From Streptomyces sp. STR69 (GTDB taxonomy: Bacteria > Actinomycetota > Actinomycetes > Streptomycetales > Streptomycetaceae), in NCBI RefSeq assembly GCF_024519455.1, contig NZ_JALJRY010000025.1, positions 62,001-126,000 on the forward strand: a DNA stretch of 64,000 nucleotides, read 5' to 3'. Under the pieces are notes generated by a model. The model saw nothing but the letters and a program-made list of their open reading frames with translations. It was not told the origin of the DNA and made no database searches. The first letter of the stretch is position 1; every line of letters begins with the position of its first letter. The translations under genes and the position numbers were made by a program. Of this stretch, positions 40,905 to 48,956 are shown piece after piece.

Positions 40905-42323
40905 ATGTTCGATCCGGTCATAGCGCCCAGCGGTACGCTGCTCGGCCTGCTTCAGCGGGGCCGCGGCGACGGCACACTGCACGCGCTCACCGCACCCCGT
41001 GCCGAGGCACTGGCTGCGCTGAACCACTGTGTGCTGCGCGACCCCCGCCACGACTGGCAGGTGGAGAACCGCTCCCTGTACTACGCCCGTCTGTACCTCG
41101 ATCTGAACGGCGACCTGGACGCCGTCGAGGCCCACCTCTTCGACACCGAGGACGTTCTCGACACCGAGGAGTCCCGCACGGGCCTCGCCCTCGCCGTCCT
41201 CGGGCACCTCGCCTCCTACGGCAGGCGGGACGCGCTCGCACTGCTGCGCCGCTACGCGGCCTCCGGGACCAACTGGGCCTGGGCGCTCGACGAACTAGCG
41301 CTCAGGGACGACGACGCGGGCCTGCGCGCCCTCGCCGCCCCCGTGCTGGCCCGTTTCCCGGCCGATCCCGAGGGTGAGGCCGAACTGGCCACCGTCGTGC
41401 GCGACGCCTTCGAACCCCGGCCCTGGCGGCTGTGGGCCGAGGACTCACGCGAATCGATCGCCACGCGCGTGCGTGCCGCTCAGGAAGCCGGCTGCTTCGA
41501 CCGCTGGCAACGGCAGATGCGACCAACCGGGCCCCGTCCGGGGTGGAGCGTGCAAGCGGTGTTCGAATGGGCCCAACAGGGCATCGAACGCGGCTCCGCG
41601 CTGCACGTCCCGGCCGCCCGCTGCCTCAGCGCGGTGGCAGGCCCCGAGGACCGGCCCGAGATCGTCGAGGCGGCCAAGGACGGCAGCGAGGGAGCCCGCT
41701 GCACCGCCCTGCGGTATCTCGCCGACAGCAACGATCCCGAAGCCCTCCAGCTCATCGAGCGCGCCGTGGCCACCGGCTCGGCACCCGTCGTGGAGGCCGC
41801 CGTCGACGCCTTCGAACGGATGCGCTCCGTCGCCGCCGTCGACCGGGCCCGCGGCTGGGCCCGACGGCCCGACCCACTCGGCGCCGCCGCCGGCCGGATG
41901 CTCGCCTGCCGGGGCGGAGCCCAGGACAGCGACCTCGTCCTCGGCGCCCTCAGGGAGGCCGTCATGGGCGAAGGGCCCGATGCCCCCACCCTGTGGACCC
42001 TCGTCGACGGCGCCGGCCGCCTCGGTATCGCCTGCGCCGCACCCGTCCTGCGCCATGTGTACCGGGAGACCGCCTCGTCCCATCTGCGCGGCCGGGCCGC
42101 CCGGGCCCTGGCCGCCACCGACCCCTCCTACCCCACCGGCTTCGCCGTCGAGTGCCTGTGGGACTGCGAGGAGACCACCAGGGAGATCGCCGCCCGGCAC
42201 GCCGAGACCGGTGACGCCAGGGTCGTGGAACAGCTCCGCAGGCTCGCCGCAGACCCGGCCGAGGAAGCGGAGGTCCAGACAGCCGTTCGGAGCCGGATCG
42301 GGCCCGACGCCCCCGCAGTGTGA
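40905..42323 (+). CDS. HEAT-like repeat protein
   Basis: A 472-residue soluble all-helical protein with repeating pairs of amphipathic helices, for example ALHVPAARCLSAVAGPEDRPEIVEAAKDGSEGARCTALRYLADSNDPEALQLIERAVATGS, a HEAT/armadillo-like pattern in the second half. No catalytic motif. It probably works as a binding scaffold. GTGAGG lies 9 nt before the ATG at 40905; an upstream GTG at 40890 is less likely. Possibly controlled by the short ORF before it. A terminator hairpin follows. Confidence 0.75.
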   Translation: MFDPVIAPSGTLLGLLQRGRGDGTLHALTAPRAEALAALNHCVLRDPRHDWQVENRSLYYARLYLDLNGDLDAVEAHLFDTEDVLDTEESRTGLALAVLGHLASYGRRDALALLRRYAASGTNWAWALDELALRDDDAGLRALAAPVLARFPADPEGEAELATVVRDAFEPRPWRLWAEDSRESIATRVRAAQEAGCFDRWQRQMRPTGPRPGWSVQAVFEWAQQGIERGSALHVPAARCLSAVAGPEDRPEIVEAAKDGSEGARCTALRYLADSNDPEALQLIERAVATGSAPVVEAAVDAFERMRSVAAVDRARGWARRPDPLGAAAGRMLACRGGAQDSDLVLGALREAVMGEGPDAPTLWTLVDGAGRLGIACAAPVLRHVYRETASSHLRGRAARALAATDPSYPTGFAVECLWDCEETTREIAARHAETGDARVVEQLRRLAADPAEEAEVQTAVRSRIGPDAPAV

Positions 42324-42340
42324 ACACGGGATGACCCGCG

Positions 42341-42369
42341 GGTCAGACGGGCATGGACGCCGTCTGACC
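42341..42369 (+). terminator. terminator after the HEAT-like gene
   Basis: A perfect 10-bp stem, GGTCAGACGG and CCGTCTGACC, with a 9-nt loop, 18 bp after the stop codon. Confidence 0.65.
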
Positions 42370-42462
42370 TGCTCGGGTGTGCAGCGCAACGCTCATGGGA
42401 CGTTCACCGTTCGCATAGATCCACGTTGACGCGGGCACGTCCAGCACGGCGACAACACGGGT

Positions 42463-43590
42463 ATGCGTGTCGTCATCGTGACCGAATCCTTTCCCCCCGA
42501 TGTGAACGGCGTGGCCCACTGCGCGCTCCAGACCGCCCGGCACCTCGTGGATCGCGGTCATCATCCGCTCGTCGTCGCGCCGGCCACCGCGGCCGGTAGC
42601 GGGCCCGACGCCCAGTCGCCGTGCCCTGTCATCCGTGTCCCCTCCCTACCGCTCCCGGGCTACCCCCAGGTCCGCGTCGCCCTCCCCAGCCGACGCGTCG
42701 CCGCGGCCATCACCGAACACCGCGCCGACATCGTCCACCTGGCCAGCCCCTTCATCCTCGGCGTCCGAGGCATGGCCGCCGCGGCCCGGCTCGGCATCCC
42801 CGCCGTGGCCGTCTACCAGACCGACCTGGCCGGATACGCCCGTACGTACGTCGGCGCGGGCGAGGCCACCGCCTGGCGGCGCATCCGCTCCGTCCACGCC
42901 GCCGCCGACCGCACCCTCGCGCCCTCCAGCGCGGCCCTCGGCGACCTGGAGGCACACGGCGTGCCCCGGGTCAGGCTCTGGCCGCGCGGCGTGGACACCG
43001 AGCGCTTCCGCCCCGAGTACCGGGACGAGGCGCTGCGCCGCGAACTCGCCCCGAACGGCGAACTGATCGTCGGCTACGTCGGCCGGCTCGCCCCCGAGAA
43101 ACAGATCGAACTCCTCGCCGGAGTCTGCGGCCTCAAGGGCGTCCGTGTCGTGGTCGTCGGCGACGGACCCAGCCGGCCGCACCTCGACGAGGCGCTGCCG
43201 GGTGCGGTCTTCCTCGGCCGGCGTACCGGAGACGAGCTCGCCCGTATCTTCGCCTCGTTGGACATATTCGTGCACACCGGACCTTTTGAGACCTTCTGTC
43301 AGACCGTCCAGGAAGCCATGGCCAGCGGCGTCCCCGTCGTGGCGCCCGCCGCCGGCGGACCGCTCGACCTGGTCGCCCATGGGCGCACCGGGTTCCTCTT
43401 CCCGCCGCGCGACGAGAACGCCGTAACGGACGCCGTACGGACCCTCGCCGCCGATCCCGCACTCCGGGCCCAGTACGGGACCGCCGCGCGGGCCATGGTC
43501 GAGGGCCGCACCTGGGCGGCCGTCGGCGACCAGCTGATCGCGCACTACGGCGACGTCCTCGCCGCCCGCAAGGTGGTGGTGGCGGCGTGA
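42463..43590 (+). CDS. GT4-family glycosyltransferase, MgtA-like mannosyltransferase
   Basis: A 375-residue GT-B enzyme. The N-terminal Rossmann domain begins MRVVIVTESFPPDVNGVAHCALQTARHL and includes VHLASPFILGVRGMAAA and AVYQTDLAGYARTYVG. The C-terminal domain has IVGYVGRLAPEKQIELL, VVVVGDGPSRPHL and the nucleotide-sugar motif THGPFETFCQTVQEAMASGVPVVAPAAGGPLDLV in close form. The wording resembles actinobacterial MgtA/PimB-like GDP-mannose-dependent transferases that glycosylate glucuronosyl-diacylglycerol, so a membrane glycolipid substrate is likely. Overlaps the next GT gene (GTGA). Confidence 0.85.
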   Translation: MRVVIVTESFPPDVNGVAHCALQTARHLVDRGHHPLVVAPATAAGSGPDAQSPCPVIRVPSLPLPGYPQVRVALPSRRVAAAITEHRADIVHLASPFILGVRGMAAAARLGIPAVAVYQTDLAGYARTYVGAGEATAWRRIRSVHAAADRTLAPSSAALGDLEAHGVPRVRLWPRGVDTERFRPEYRDEALRRELAPNGELIVGYVGRLAPEKQIELLAGVCGLKGVRVVVVGDGPSRPHLDEALPGAVFLGRRTGDELARIFASLDIFVHTGPFETFCQTVQEAMASGVPVVAPAAGGPLDLVAHGRTGFLFPPRDENAVTDAVRTLAADPALRAQYGTAARAMVEGRTWAAVGDQLIAHYGDVLAARKVVVAA

Positions 43591-44750
43591 ACACCGCTGC
43601 GCTGCGGATCGTGCGGCTCGCCAACTTCGTGGCCCCCTCCTCCGGGGGGCTGCGCACCGCCCTGCGCGAGCTGGGCAAGGGTTTCAAGGAGGCCGGGCAC
43701 GACCCGGTCCTCATCGTGCCCGGCGAGCGCCACACCGACCGCGAGACCGAACAGGGCCGGGTCATCACCCTGCCCGGGCCGCTGCTGCCCGGCACCGGCG
43801 GCTACCGCGTCCTCGCCGACAAGCGGCGCGTGGCCAACCTCCTGGAACAACTCGCTCCCGACCGCCTGGAGGTCTCCGACCGTACGACCCTGCGCTGGAC
43901 CGGCAAGTGGGCCAGGCGGGCCCGCATCCCCGCGGTGATGGTGTCCCACGAGACAGCCGACGGCGTCCTGCGCACCTGGGGTCTGTCGGAGAACATGTCC
44001 CGGCGCACCGCCGACGCCCTCAACGTCCGTACGGCACACACCTACGCGCGCGTGGTGTGCACCACCGAGTTCGCCGAGCGGGAGTTCGTCCGCATCGGCG
44101 CCCGCAACGTCGTACGGGCACCGCTGGGCGTCGACCTGGTGGGCCGTAGCCCGGCGCTGCGGGACCCGGTGGTGCGCGCGCAGTACGCGCGCGTGGACCA
44201 GGTTCTGCTGGTGACCTGCACCAGGCTCTCCGTGGAGAAGAAGCCCGGCACGGCGCTCGACGCCCTGGAAGCGCTGGTACGGCGAGGGCGGCGGGCGGTC
44301 CTCGTGGTCGCCGGGGACGGGCCGCTGCGGCCCCGGCTCGAACAGCGGGCGCGGGAGCGCGGACTGCCGGTCACCTTCCTCGGGCACGTTTCCGACCGGC
44401 GGCTGCTCGGAGCGCTCCAGGCCTCCGCCGACGTGTGCCTGGCACCCGGGCCCGCCGAGACCTTCGGGCTCGCCGCCCTGGAGGCGATGGCCTGCGGCAC
44501 GCCCGTGGTGGCCAGCGCCTCGTCCGCGCTGCCCGAGGTCATCGGCTCCGCCGGGGCCACGGCCGCCGACAACGGGCGGGCCTTCGCCGACGCCGTGGAC
44601 ATGCTGCTCGAACGCTCCGAGGTGGAGCGGCGGGAGATCGCACGCGCGCGTGCGGAGTGCTTCGGGTGGGACACGGCGGTCGACGCGTTCCTCGCCGCGC
44701 ACGACGCGGATGTCCCGGTACGGCGCTTCGTGCCCGGAGGCGTGGCATGA
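43587..44750 (+). CDS. GT4-family glycosyltransferase
   Basis: A 387-residue second GT-B enzyme. N-terminal LRIVRLANFVAPSSGGLRTALRELGKGF and a central VVCTTEFAEREFVRIGA; C-terminal LLVTCTRLSVEKKPGTALDALEALV, VVAGDGPLRPRLEQRA, and PAETFGLAALEAMACGTPVVASASSALPEVIG with the E-x7-E motif that binds the sugar nucleotide. It is related to, but clearly distinct from, its neighbour, so the two probably add different residues in one pathway. Coupled on both sides by 4-bp overlaps (GT4 upstream, SGNH hydrolase downstream). Confidence 0.87.
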   Translation: MNTAALRIVRLANFVAPSSGGLRTALRELGKGFKEAGHDPVLIVPGERHTDRETEQGRVITLPGPLLPGTGGYRVLADKRRVANLLEQLAPDRLEVSDRTTLRWTGKWARRARIPAVMVSHETADGVLRTWGLSENMSRRTADALNVRTAHTYARVVCTTEFAEREFVRIGARNVVRAPLGVDLVGRSPALRDPVVRAQYARVDQVLLVTCTRLSVEKKPGTALDALEALVRRGRRAVLVVAGDGPLRPRLEQRARERGLPVTFLGHVSDRRLLGALQASADVCLAPGPAETFGLAALEAMACGTPVVASASSALPEVIGSAGATAADNGRAFADAVDMLLERSEVERREIARARAECFGWDTAVDAFLAAHDADVPVRRFVPGGVA

Positions 44751-45607
44751 GAACGGTCCGATTCGTCGCCCTCGGTGACTCGCTCACCGAGGGCGTGGGC
44801 GATCCCGTCGGCGAGGCATGGCGCGGTTGGGCCGCACTGCTCGCCGACGGGATCGCCCAACAGCCCGAGGACACCGTGGAGTTCACGAACCTCGCGGTCA
44901 GCGGGGCACAGTCGCGGGACGTGCTGGAACGGCAGACCCCGGCCGGGCTCGCCCTCAACCCGGACGTCGTGTCCGTCGTCATAGGCGTCAACGACACCCT
45001 GCGCTGCACCTTCGACATCCAGGCACTGGCCGCCCGGCTCGACGAGGTCTACGCGGCCTTCACGGCACAGGGCGCCGTCCTGCTGACGGCCTGTCTGCCC
45101 GACCCGGGCGCCATGCTCGGCCTCCCGGGCGCGCTGGCCCGCCCGCTCGCCCGGCGGCAGCGAGCGGTGAACACCGTGGTGCACGCGCTCTCCGAGCGGT
45201 ACGGGGCCGTGCACCTGCACGCAGCGGAGGGCGAGTGGATCATGGACCGCGCGATCTGGAGCGCGGACCGGCTGCACCCCGGAGAACGGGGCCACCGTCA
45301 ACTCGCCCTGCGGTTTCACGCGTTGCTCACCGAGGAGGGTGTGGCCACGGGGGCCGCGCCGTCGCCCGAGCCCGAGTTCCCGGTCCCCACCAAGTCGGCC
45401 AGTCTGTGGTGGCTGGCGACCGCGGGTACCGGCTGGGTGGCCCGCCGCTGCACCGACCTGCTGCCGCAGCTCCTCAGGCTGGCCGCCGACGAGATGCGCC
45501 ACCGCGCGCGGGGCACCAGCGCGCGGCTCGACCTGAGCGCGTCCCACGCGGTGTCGGCGGCGCTGGCCGCCCTCTCGGTGGGGGAGAAGCAGCCGGACGC
45601 CGCGTAG
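44747..45607 (+). CDS. SGNH/GDSL hydrolase
   Basis: A 286-residue esterase-like protein. It has GDSLTEG with the nucleophile Ser, the Gly in NLAVSGAQSRD, Asn in VIGVNDT, and the late DRLHPGERGHRQLA with Asp and His, so the four SGNH blocks are intact. No signal peptide. The last 75 residues, after a Pro-rich stretch, form an added helical tail. In the same operon as two glycosyltransferases it may add or remove an acyl group on their product. Confidence 0.88.
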   Translation: MRTVRFVALGDSLTEGVGDPVGEAWRGWAALLADGIAQQPEDTVEFTNLAVSGAQSRDVLERQTPAGLALNPDVVSVVIGVNDTLRCTFDIQALAARLDEVYAAFTAQGAVLLTACLPDPGAMLGLPGALARPLARRQRAVNTVVHALSERYGAVHLHAAEGEWIMDRAIWSADRLHPGERGHRQLALRFHALLTEEGVATGAAPSPEPEFPVPTKSASLWWLATAGTGWVARRCTDLLPQLLRLAADEMRHRARGTSARLDLSASHAVSAALAALSVGEKQPDAA

Positions 45608-45794
45608 GGTCTGTCCGGCGGATCAGGTCGCAGGAAGGTGACGGCGCCCGACCGGTGCCGGTGAGCGGGGTGTGGTGCGTGCAGCTGCAAGGCGGAGGAG
45701 ACGTTGACATCAGCGGCTCCGCCGCGGGCGACGCGGTGGGGGCACCTCCCGGCCGAAGGCTGGGGGACGTCGGCGACCGACGACAACGCCGCTG

Positions 45795-45840
45795 GGGGTC
45801 CCCACGCCTTCAAGGCAGCGGGGGAAGGCGTGGGGACCCC
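45795..45840. terminator. large bidirectional hairpin in repeat-rich intergenic DNA
   Basis: A perfect 17-bp stem, GGGGTCCCCACGCCTTC (45795-45811) with GAAGGCGTGGGGACCCC (45824-45840), loop 12 nt. The nearby GGTGGGGGCACCTCCCGGCC...GGCTGGGGGACG at 45736-45768 is a familiar Streptomyces intergenic repeat. It separates the convergent GDSL and pxpC genes. No gene is seen in 45608-45889. Confidence 0.75.
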
Positions 45841-45889
45841 GGGGCTGCGACAGGATTCGCCGGACGCCGCCCAGGGCCGGTACGGGGCC

Positions 45890-46759
45890 TCAGCGGCGTC
45901 GTACGGCCACGAAACGGACGGGGGTTCCGGGCACCGCCTGCGCGGCGGCCGGGAGGTCTGTCGGGCGGACGACCGCGATCACCGGGTAGCCGCCGGTGGT
46001 GGGATGGTCGGCGAGGAAGACCACGGGGCGGCCGTCCGGGGGGACCTGGACGGCGCCCAGGACCATGCCCTCGCTGGGGAGTTCACCGGTCAGGGCCCGC
46101 TCCAGGGCGGGACCCTCGGTGCGCAGCCCGATGCGGTTGCTCGCCGACGACACCTGGTAGACGCGTGACGTGAACGCCCGCACAGCCTCCGGCGTGAACC
46201 AGTCGTCGCGGGGGCCGAGCGTCACCCGGAGGACGAGTTCGACCGGGGGGCGCGGCTGTGGGGCGAAGTCCACGCGCGCGTGGAGGCCTGTCGGGGAACC
46301 CAGCGGCAGTATGGCGCCGTTCGTGAGCGGCGCCGGACCGAGCCCGGACAGCAGGTCCGTGGAGCGGCTGCCGAGCACCGGCTCCACGGCGACGCCGCCG
46401 GCGAAGGCGACGTAGGCGCGTACTCCGGAGAAGGCTGTTCCGATGTCCAGGAGTGCTCCGCCGGGCACGTGCACGGGTGCTCCCCAGGCGACGGGCCGCC
46501 CGTCGACCGTGACCGGGCAGGGTGCGCCGCCGACCGCCACGAGGATCGTTGAACGAGGCCGTACGGCGCACCCGTTGAGGGTCGTCTCCAGGACGGCCGC
46601 CTCGGGCGGATTGCCGACCAGCCGGTTGACGAGCGCCGCCGCGGGCCCGTCGAGCGCCCCGGAACGCGGCACCCCCAGGTGCGCGTGTCCGGGCCGTCCC
46701 AGGTCCTGCACGGTGGTCAGGGCCCCGGCCCGGACGACGGCGAGCGCACGGTCCGTCAT
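45890..46759 (-). CDS. pxpC: 5-oxoprolinase subunit C (KipA/biotin-dependent carboxyltransferase family)
   Basis: A 289-residue protein of the allophanate hydrolase subunit 2 group. Visible are VVRAGALTTVQDLGRPGHAHLGVPRSGALDGPAA, NRLVGNPPEAAVLETTLNG, the DDWFTPEAVRAFTSRVYQVSSASNRIGLRTEGP motif and SEGMVLGAVQVPPDGRPVVFLADHPTTGGYPVIAVV. With PxpA and PxpB it forms the prokaryotic ATP-dependent 5-oxoprolinase that converts 5-oxo-L-proline to glutamate. Start ATG 46759 overlaps the pxpB stop. Confidence 0.92.
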   Translation of the reverse strand: MTDRALAVVRAGALTTVQDLGRPGHAHLGVPRSGALDGPAAALVNRLVGNPPEAAVLETTLNGCAVRPRSTILVAVGGAPCPVTVDGRPVAWGAPVHVPGGALLDIGTAFSGVRAYVAFAGGVAVEPVLGSRSTDLLSGLGPAPLTNGAILPLGSPTGLHARVDFAPQPRPPVELVLRVTLGPRDDWFTPEAVRAFTSRVYQVSSASNRIGLRTEGPALERALTGELPSEGMVLGAVQVPPDGRPVVFLADHPTTGGYPVIAVVRPTDLPAAAQAVPGTPVRFVAVRRR

Positions 46760-47373
46760 ACGTCCGCCACCGGGACGAAGCGCACGCGTGTGCCCGGCGA
46801 CAGCAGCGCGGCGGGCACGCGCGTGTGGTCCCAAAGGACCGCGTCCGTCGTGCCGATCAGCTGCCAACCGCCGGGCGATGCACGGGGATACACGCCGGTG
46901 TACGGGCCTGCCAGGCCCACGGCACCGGCGTGGACGGCCGTGCGCGGGGTGGCCCGCCGCGGAACGTCGTAGCGGGCCGGCAGACCGGTGAGATAGCCGA
47001 AGCCGGGGGCGAAGCCGCAGAACGCGACGCGGAACTCGGTGGCCGCGTGGATGCGGCCCACCTCCTCCTCGGGGACGTCCCACAGGGCGGCGACGTCGGC
47101 GAGGTCCGGGCCGTCGTAGCGCACCGGGAGTTCGACCACCTCCCCCGCGCGCGGGGGAGCGGGGGGTACGTCGGAGGTGGTCAGTTCGGTGGCCAGCCGG
47201 GCCGGGTCGGCGAGGCCGTCCAGGAGGACCGTGCGCGCGGCCGGGACGATCTCGCGGACGGTGAGGAGGCCCTCCGCGCGGCGGCGCAGCAACTCCGCGT
47301 GGACGGCCTCGGCCTCCTCCCCGGAGGCGACCTCGACGAGCAGTGCGTCGTCCCCGACGCGCAGGGCCCTCAT
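46756..47373 (-). CDS. pxpB: 5-oxoprolinase subunit B (KipI/allophanate hydrolase subunit 1 family)
   Basis: A 205-residue cyclophilin-like protein. Typical segments are MRALRVGDDALLVEV, the LTVREIVPAARTVLLDGLADP stretch, VELPVRYDGPDLADVA, and FCGFAPGFGYLTGLPARYDVPRRATPRTAVHAGAVGLAGPYTGVYPRASPGGWQLIG in outline. It forms the ATP-using part of 5-oxoprolinase with PxpC. Coupled by 4-bp overlaps to pxpA upstream and pxpC downstream. Confidence 0.92.
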   Translation of the reverse strand: MRALRVGDDALLVEVASGEEAEAVHAELLRRRAEGLLTVREIVPAARTVLLDGLADPARLATELTTSDVPPAPPRAGEVVELPVRYDGPDLADVAALWDVPEEEVGRIHAATEFRVAFCGFAPGFGYLTGLPARYDVPRRATPRTAVHAGAVGLAGPYTGVYPRASPGGWQLIGTTDAVLWDHTRVPAALLSPGTRVRFVPVADV

Positions 47374-48122
47374 GCGAAGGCCTCCACCTGGACACCCGAC
47401 TCCAGGAGCCGTGCGCGGACCCTGCGGGCCAGTTCGACCGCGCCGGGTGTGTCCCCGTGCAGGCACAGGGAGCGGGCCCGCACCTCGATGCGCGCCCCGG
47501 AGAGCGCCGTGACCGTGCCGGAGCGGGCCAGGCTCAGCGAGCGCTCCACGACGGCCTCGGGGTCGGTGATCACGGCGCCGTCCAGGCCGCGCGGCACGAG
47601 CGTGCCCTCGTCGGTGTACGCACGGTCCGCGAACGCCTCCGTGACGGCCGGCAGCCCGGCCTTCGTGGCCAGGTCGAGGACGACCGAGCCGGGCAGTCCG
47701 AGCACGGGCAGTGAGGCGTCGGCCAGGAGCACGCCCTCGATCACCGCGGCGGCCTGTTCCGGGTCGTGCACGACCCGGTTGTACAGGGCGCCGTGTGGTT
47801 TGACGTAGGACACGCGCGTGCCCGCCGCCCGGGCGAACACCTCCAAGGCACCGATCTGGTACGCCACTTCGGCCGCCAGCTCGGTGGACGGCACATCCAT
47901 CGCGCGCCGTCCGAAGCCCGCCAGATCCCGGTAGGACACCTGGGCGCCGACCCGCACCCCGCGCTCGGCCGCCAGCTCGCACACCCGCCGCATGGTGACC
48001 GCGTCCCCGGCGTGGAAGCCGCAGGCCACGTTGGCGCTGGTGACGACGGACAACAGCTGCTCGTCGTCGGTGAGATGCCAGCGGCCGAAGCCCTCACCGA
48101 GGTCGGCGTTCAGATCGATCAT
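47370..48122 (-). CDS. pxpA: 5-oxoprolinase subunit A (LamB/YcsF family)
   Basis: A 250-residue TIM-barrel-like protein. The N-terminus IDLNADLGEGFGRW and the following SANVACGFHAGDAVTMRRVCELA are the LamB/YcsF signature; VSYVKPHGALYNRVVHD and LCLHGDTPGAVELA complete it. It is thought to provide the hydrolytic part of 5-oxoproline cleavage. ATG 48122 is chosen over the adjacent ATG 48125 because GGAG is 5 nt upstream of it. Second structural unit after a DUF1445 gene. Confidence 0.93.
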   Translation of the reverse strand: MIDLNADLGEGFGRWHLTDDEQLLSVVTSANVACGFHAGDAVTMRRVCELAAERGVRVGAQVSYRDLAGFGRRAMDVPSTELAAEVAYQIGALEVFARAAGTRVSYVKPHGALYNRVVHDPEQAAAVIEGVLLADASLPVLGLPGSVVLDLATKAGLPAVTEAFADRAYTDEGTLVPRGLDGAVITDPEAVVERSLSLARSGTVTALSGARIEVRARSLCLHGDTPGAVELARRVRARLLESGVQVEAFA

Positions 48123-48134
48123 CATCTCTCCTGG

Positions 48135-48956
48135 TCAGGCGACGCGGTACTGCTCGTCGCGGGCGTCGGTGACGAACATCTGGCCCGGCGCGTGGGTGAT
48201 CGCGAACGGCGGGCGGGAGGCCATCACCGCGGCCTGCGGGGTCACTCCGCAGGCCCAGAACACCGGGATGTCGTCCGGCGCGGCGTCCACCGGATCACCG
48301 AAGTCCGGACGGCCGAGGTCCTCGATACCGAGCCCCGAGGGATCGCCGCAGTGTACGGGGCTGCCGTGCACCGCCGGGAGCAGCGAGGTCACCCGGATCG
48401 CCGTCGCCAGGTGCTCCGGGGGCACCGGGCGCATCGACACGACCATCGGGCCGTGCAGCCGCCCCGCCGGACGGCAGGGGCGGCTCGTCACGTACATCGG
48501 GACGTTGCGGCCCTGCGCGATGTGCCGGATCGGGACGCCCGCCTCGCTCAGCGACCACTCGAAAGTGAAGCTGCAGCCGATCAGGAACGACACCAGGTCG
48601 TCGCGCCAGTACGCCCGCACGTCCGTCGGCTCGTCCGTCAACTCGCCGTCCCGCCACACCCGGTAGCGCGGCAGATCGGTGCGCAGGTCCGCGCCGTCGG
48701 CCAGCACCGTCCGCCAGGAGCCGGCGTCCGTGACGTCGAGCACCGGACACGGCTTCGGGTTGCGCTGGCAGAACAGCAGCATGTCGTAGGCCCAGTCGGC
48801 GGGCACCGAGATCAGGTTGACCTGGGTGTGGCCCGCAGCGATCCCGGCCGTGGGGCCCGTCAGCCCCGCCCGGAAGCGCGCCCGGGCGGCACGCGGGCTC
48901 CACGCGTGCGCGTGCTCGTCGACGAGGGTCAGGGGGCGGTCCTCCGTGCGGTTCAC
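48135..48956 (-). CDS. D-glutamate cyclase-like protein (DUF1445, putative hydro-lyase)
   Basis: A 273-residue protein of the DUF1445 family. It shows RARFRAGLTGPTAGIAAGHTQVNLISVP, LLFCQRNPKPCPVLDVTDAG, SFLIGCSFTFEWSL, YVTSRPCRPAGRLHGPMVVSMRP, and the WACGVTPQAAVMASRPPFAITHAPGQMFVTD C-terminus. The mammalian homologue domain (DGLUCY) turns D-glutamate into 5-oxo-D-proline. Its place directly before pxpABC supports a link to 5-oxoproline metabolism. The GTG start overlaps the MFS stop by 4 bp. Confidence 0.88.
   Translation of the reverse strand: MNRTEDRPLTLVDEHAHAWSPRAARARFRAGLTGPTAGIAAGHTQVNLISVPADWAYDMLLFCQRNPKPCPVLDVTDAGSWRTVLADGADLRTDLPRYRVWRDGELTDEPTDVRAYWRDDLVSFLIGCSFTFEWSLSEAGVPIRHIAQGRNVPMYVTSRPCRPAGRLHGPMVVSMRPVPPEHLATAIRVTSLLPAVHGSPVHCGDPSGLGIEDLGRPDFGDPVDAAPDDIPVFWACGVTPQAAVMASRPPFAITHAPGQMFVTDARDEQYRVA

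Noticed and set aside
42343..42564. 73-codon minus-strand ORF between the HEAT and GT4 genes
   Set aside because: It runs antisense through the start of the GT4 gene and across the terminator hairpin; its composition follows the complement of the real genes.
45704..46168. Open frame across the repeat-rich intergenic DNA and pxpC
   Set aside because: It spans the 17-bp hairpin and then runs antisense to pxpC; pxpC is clearly the coding strand.
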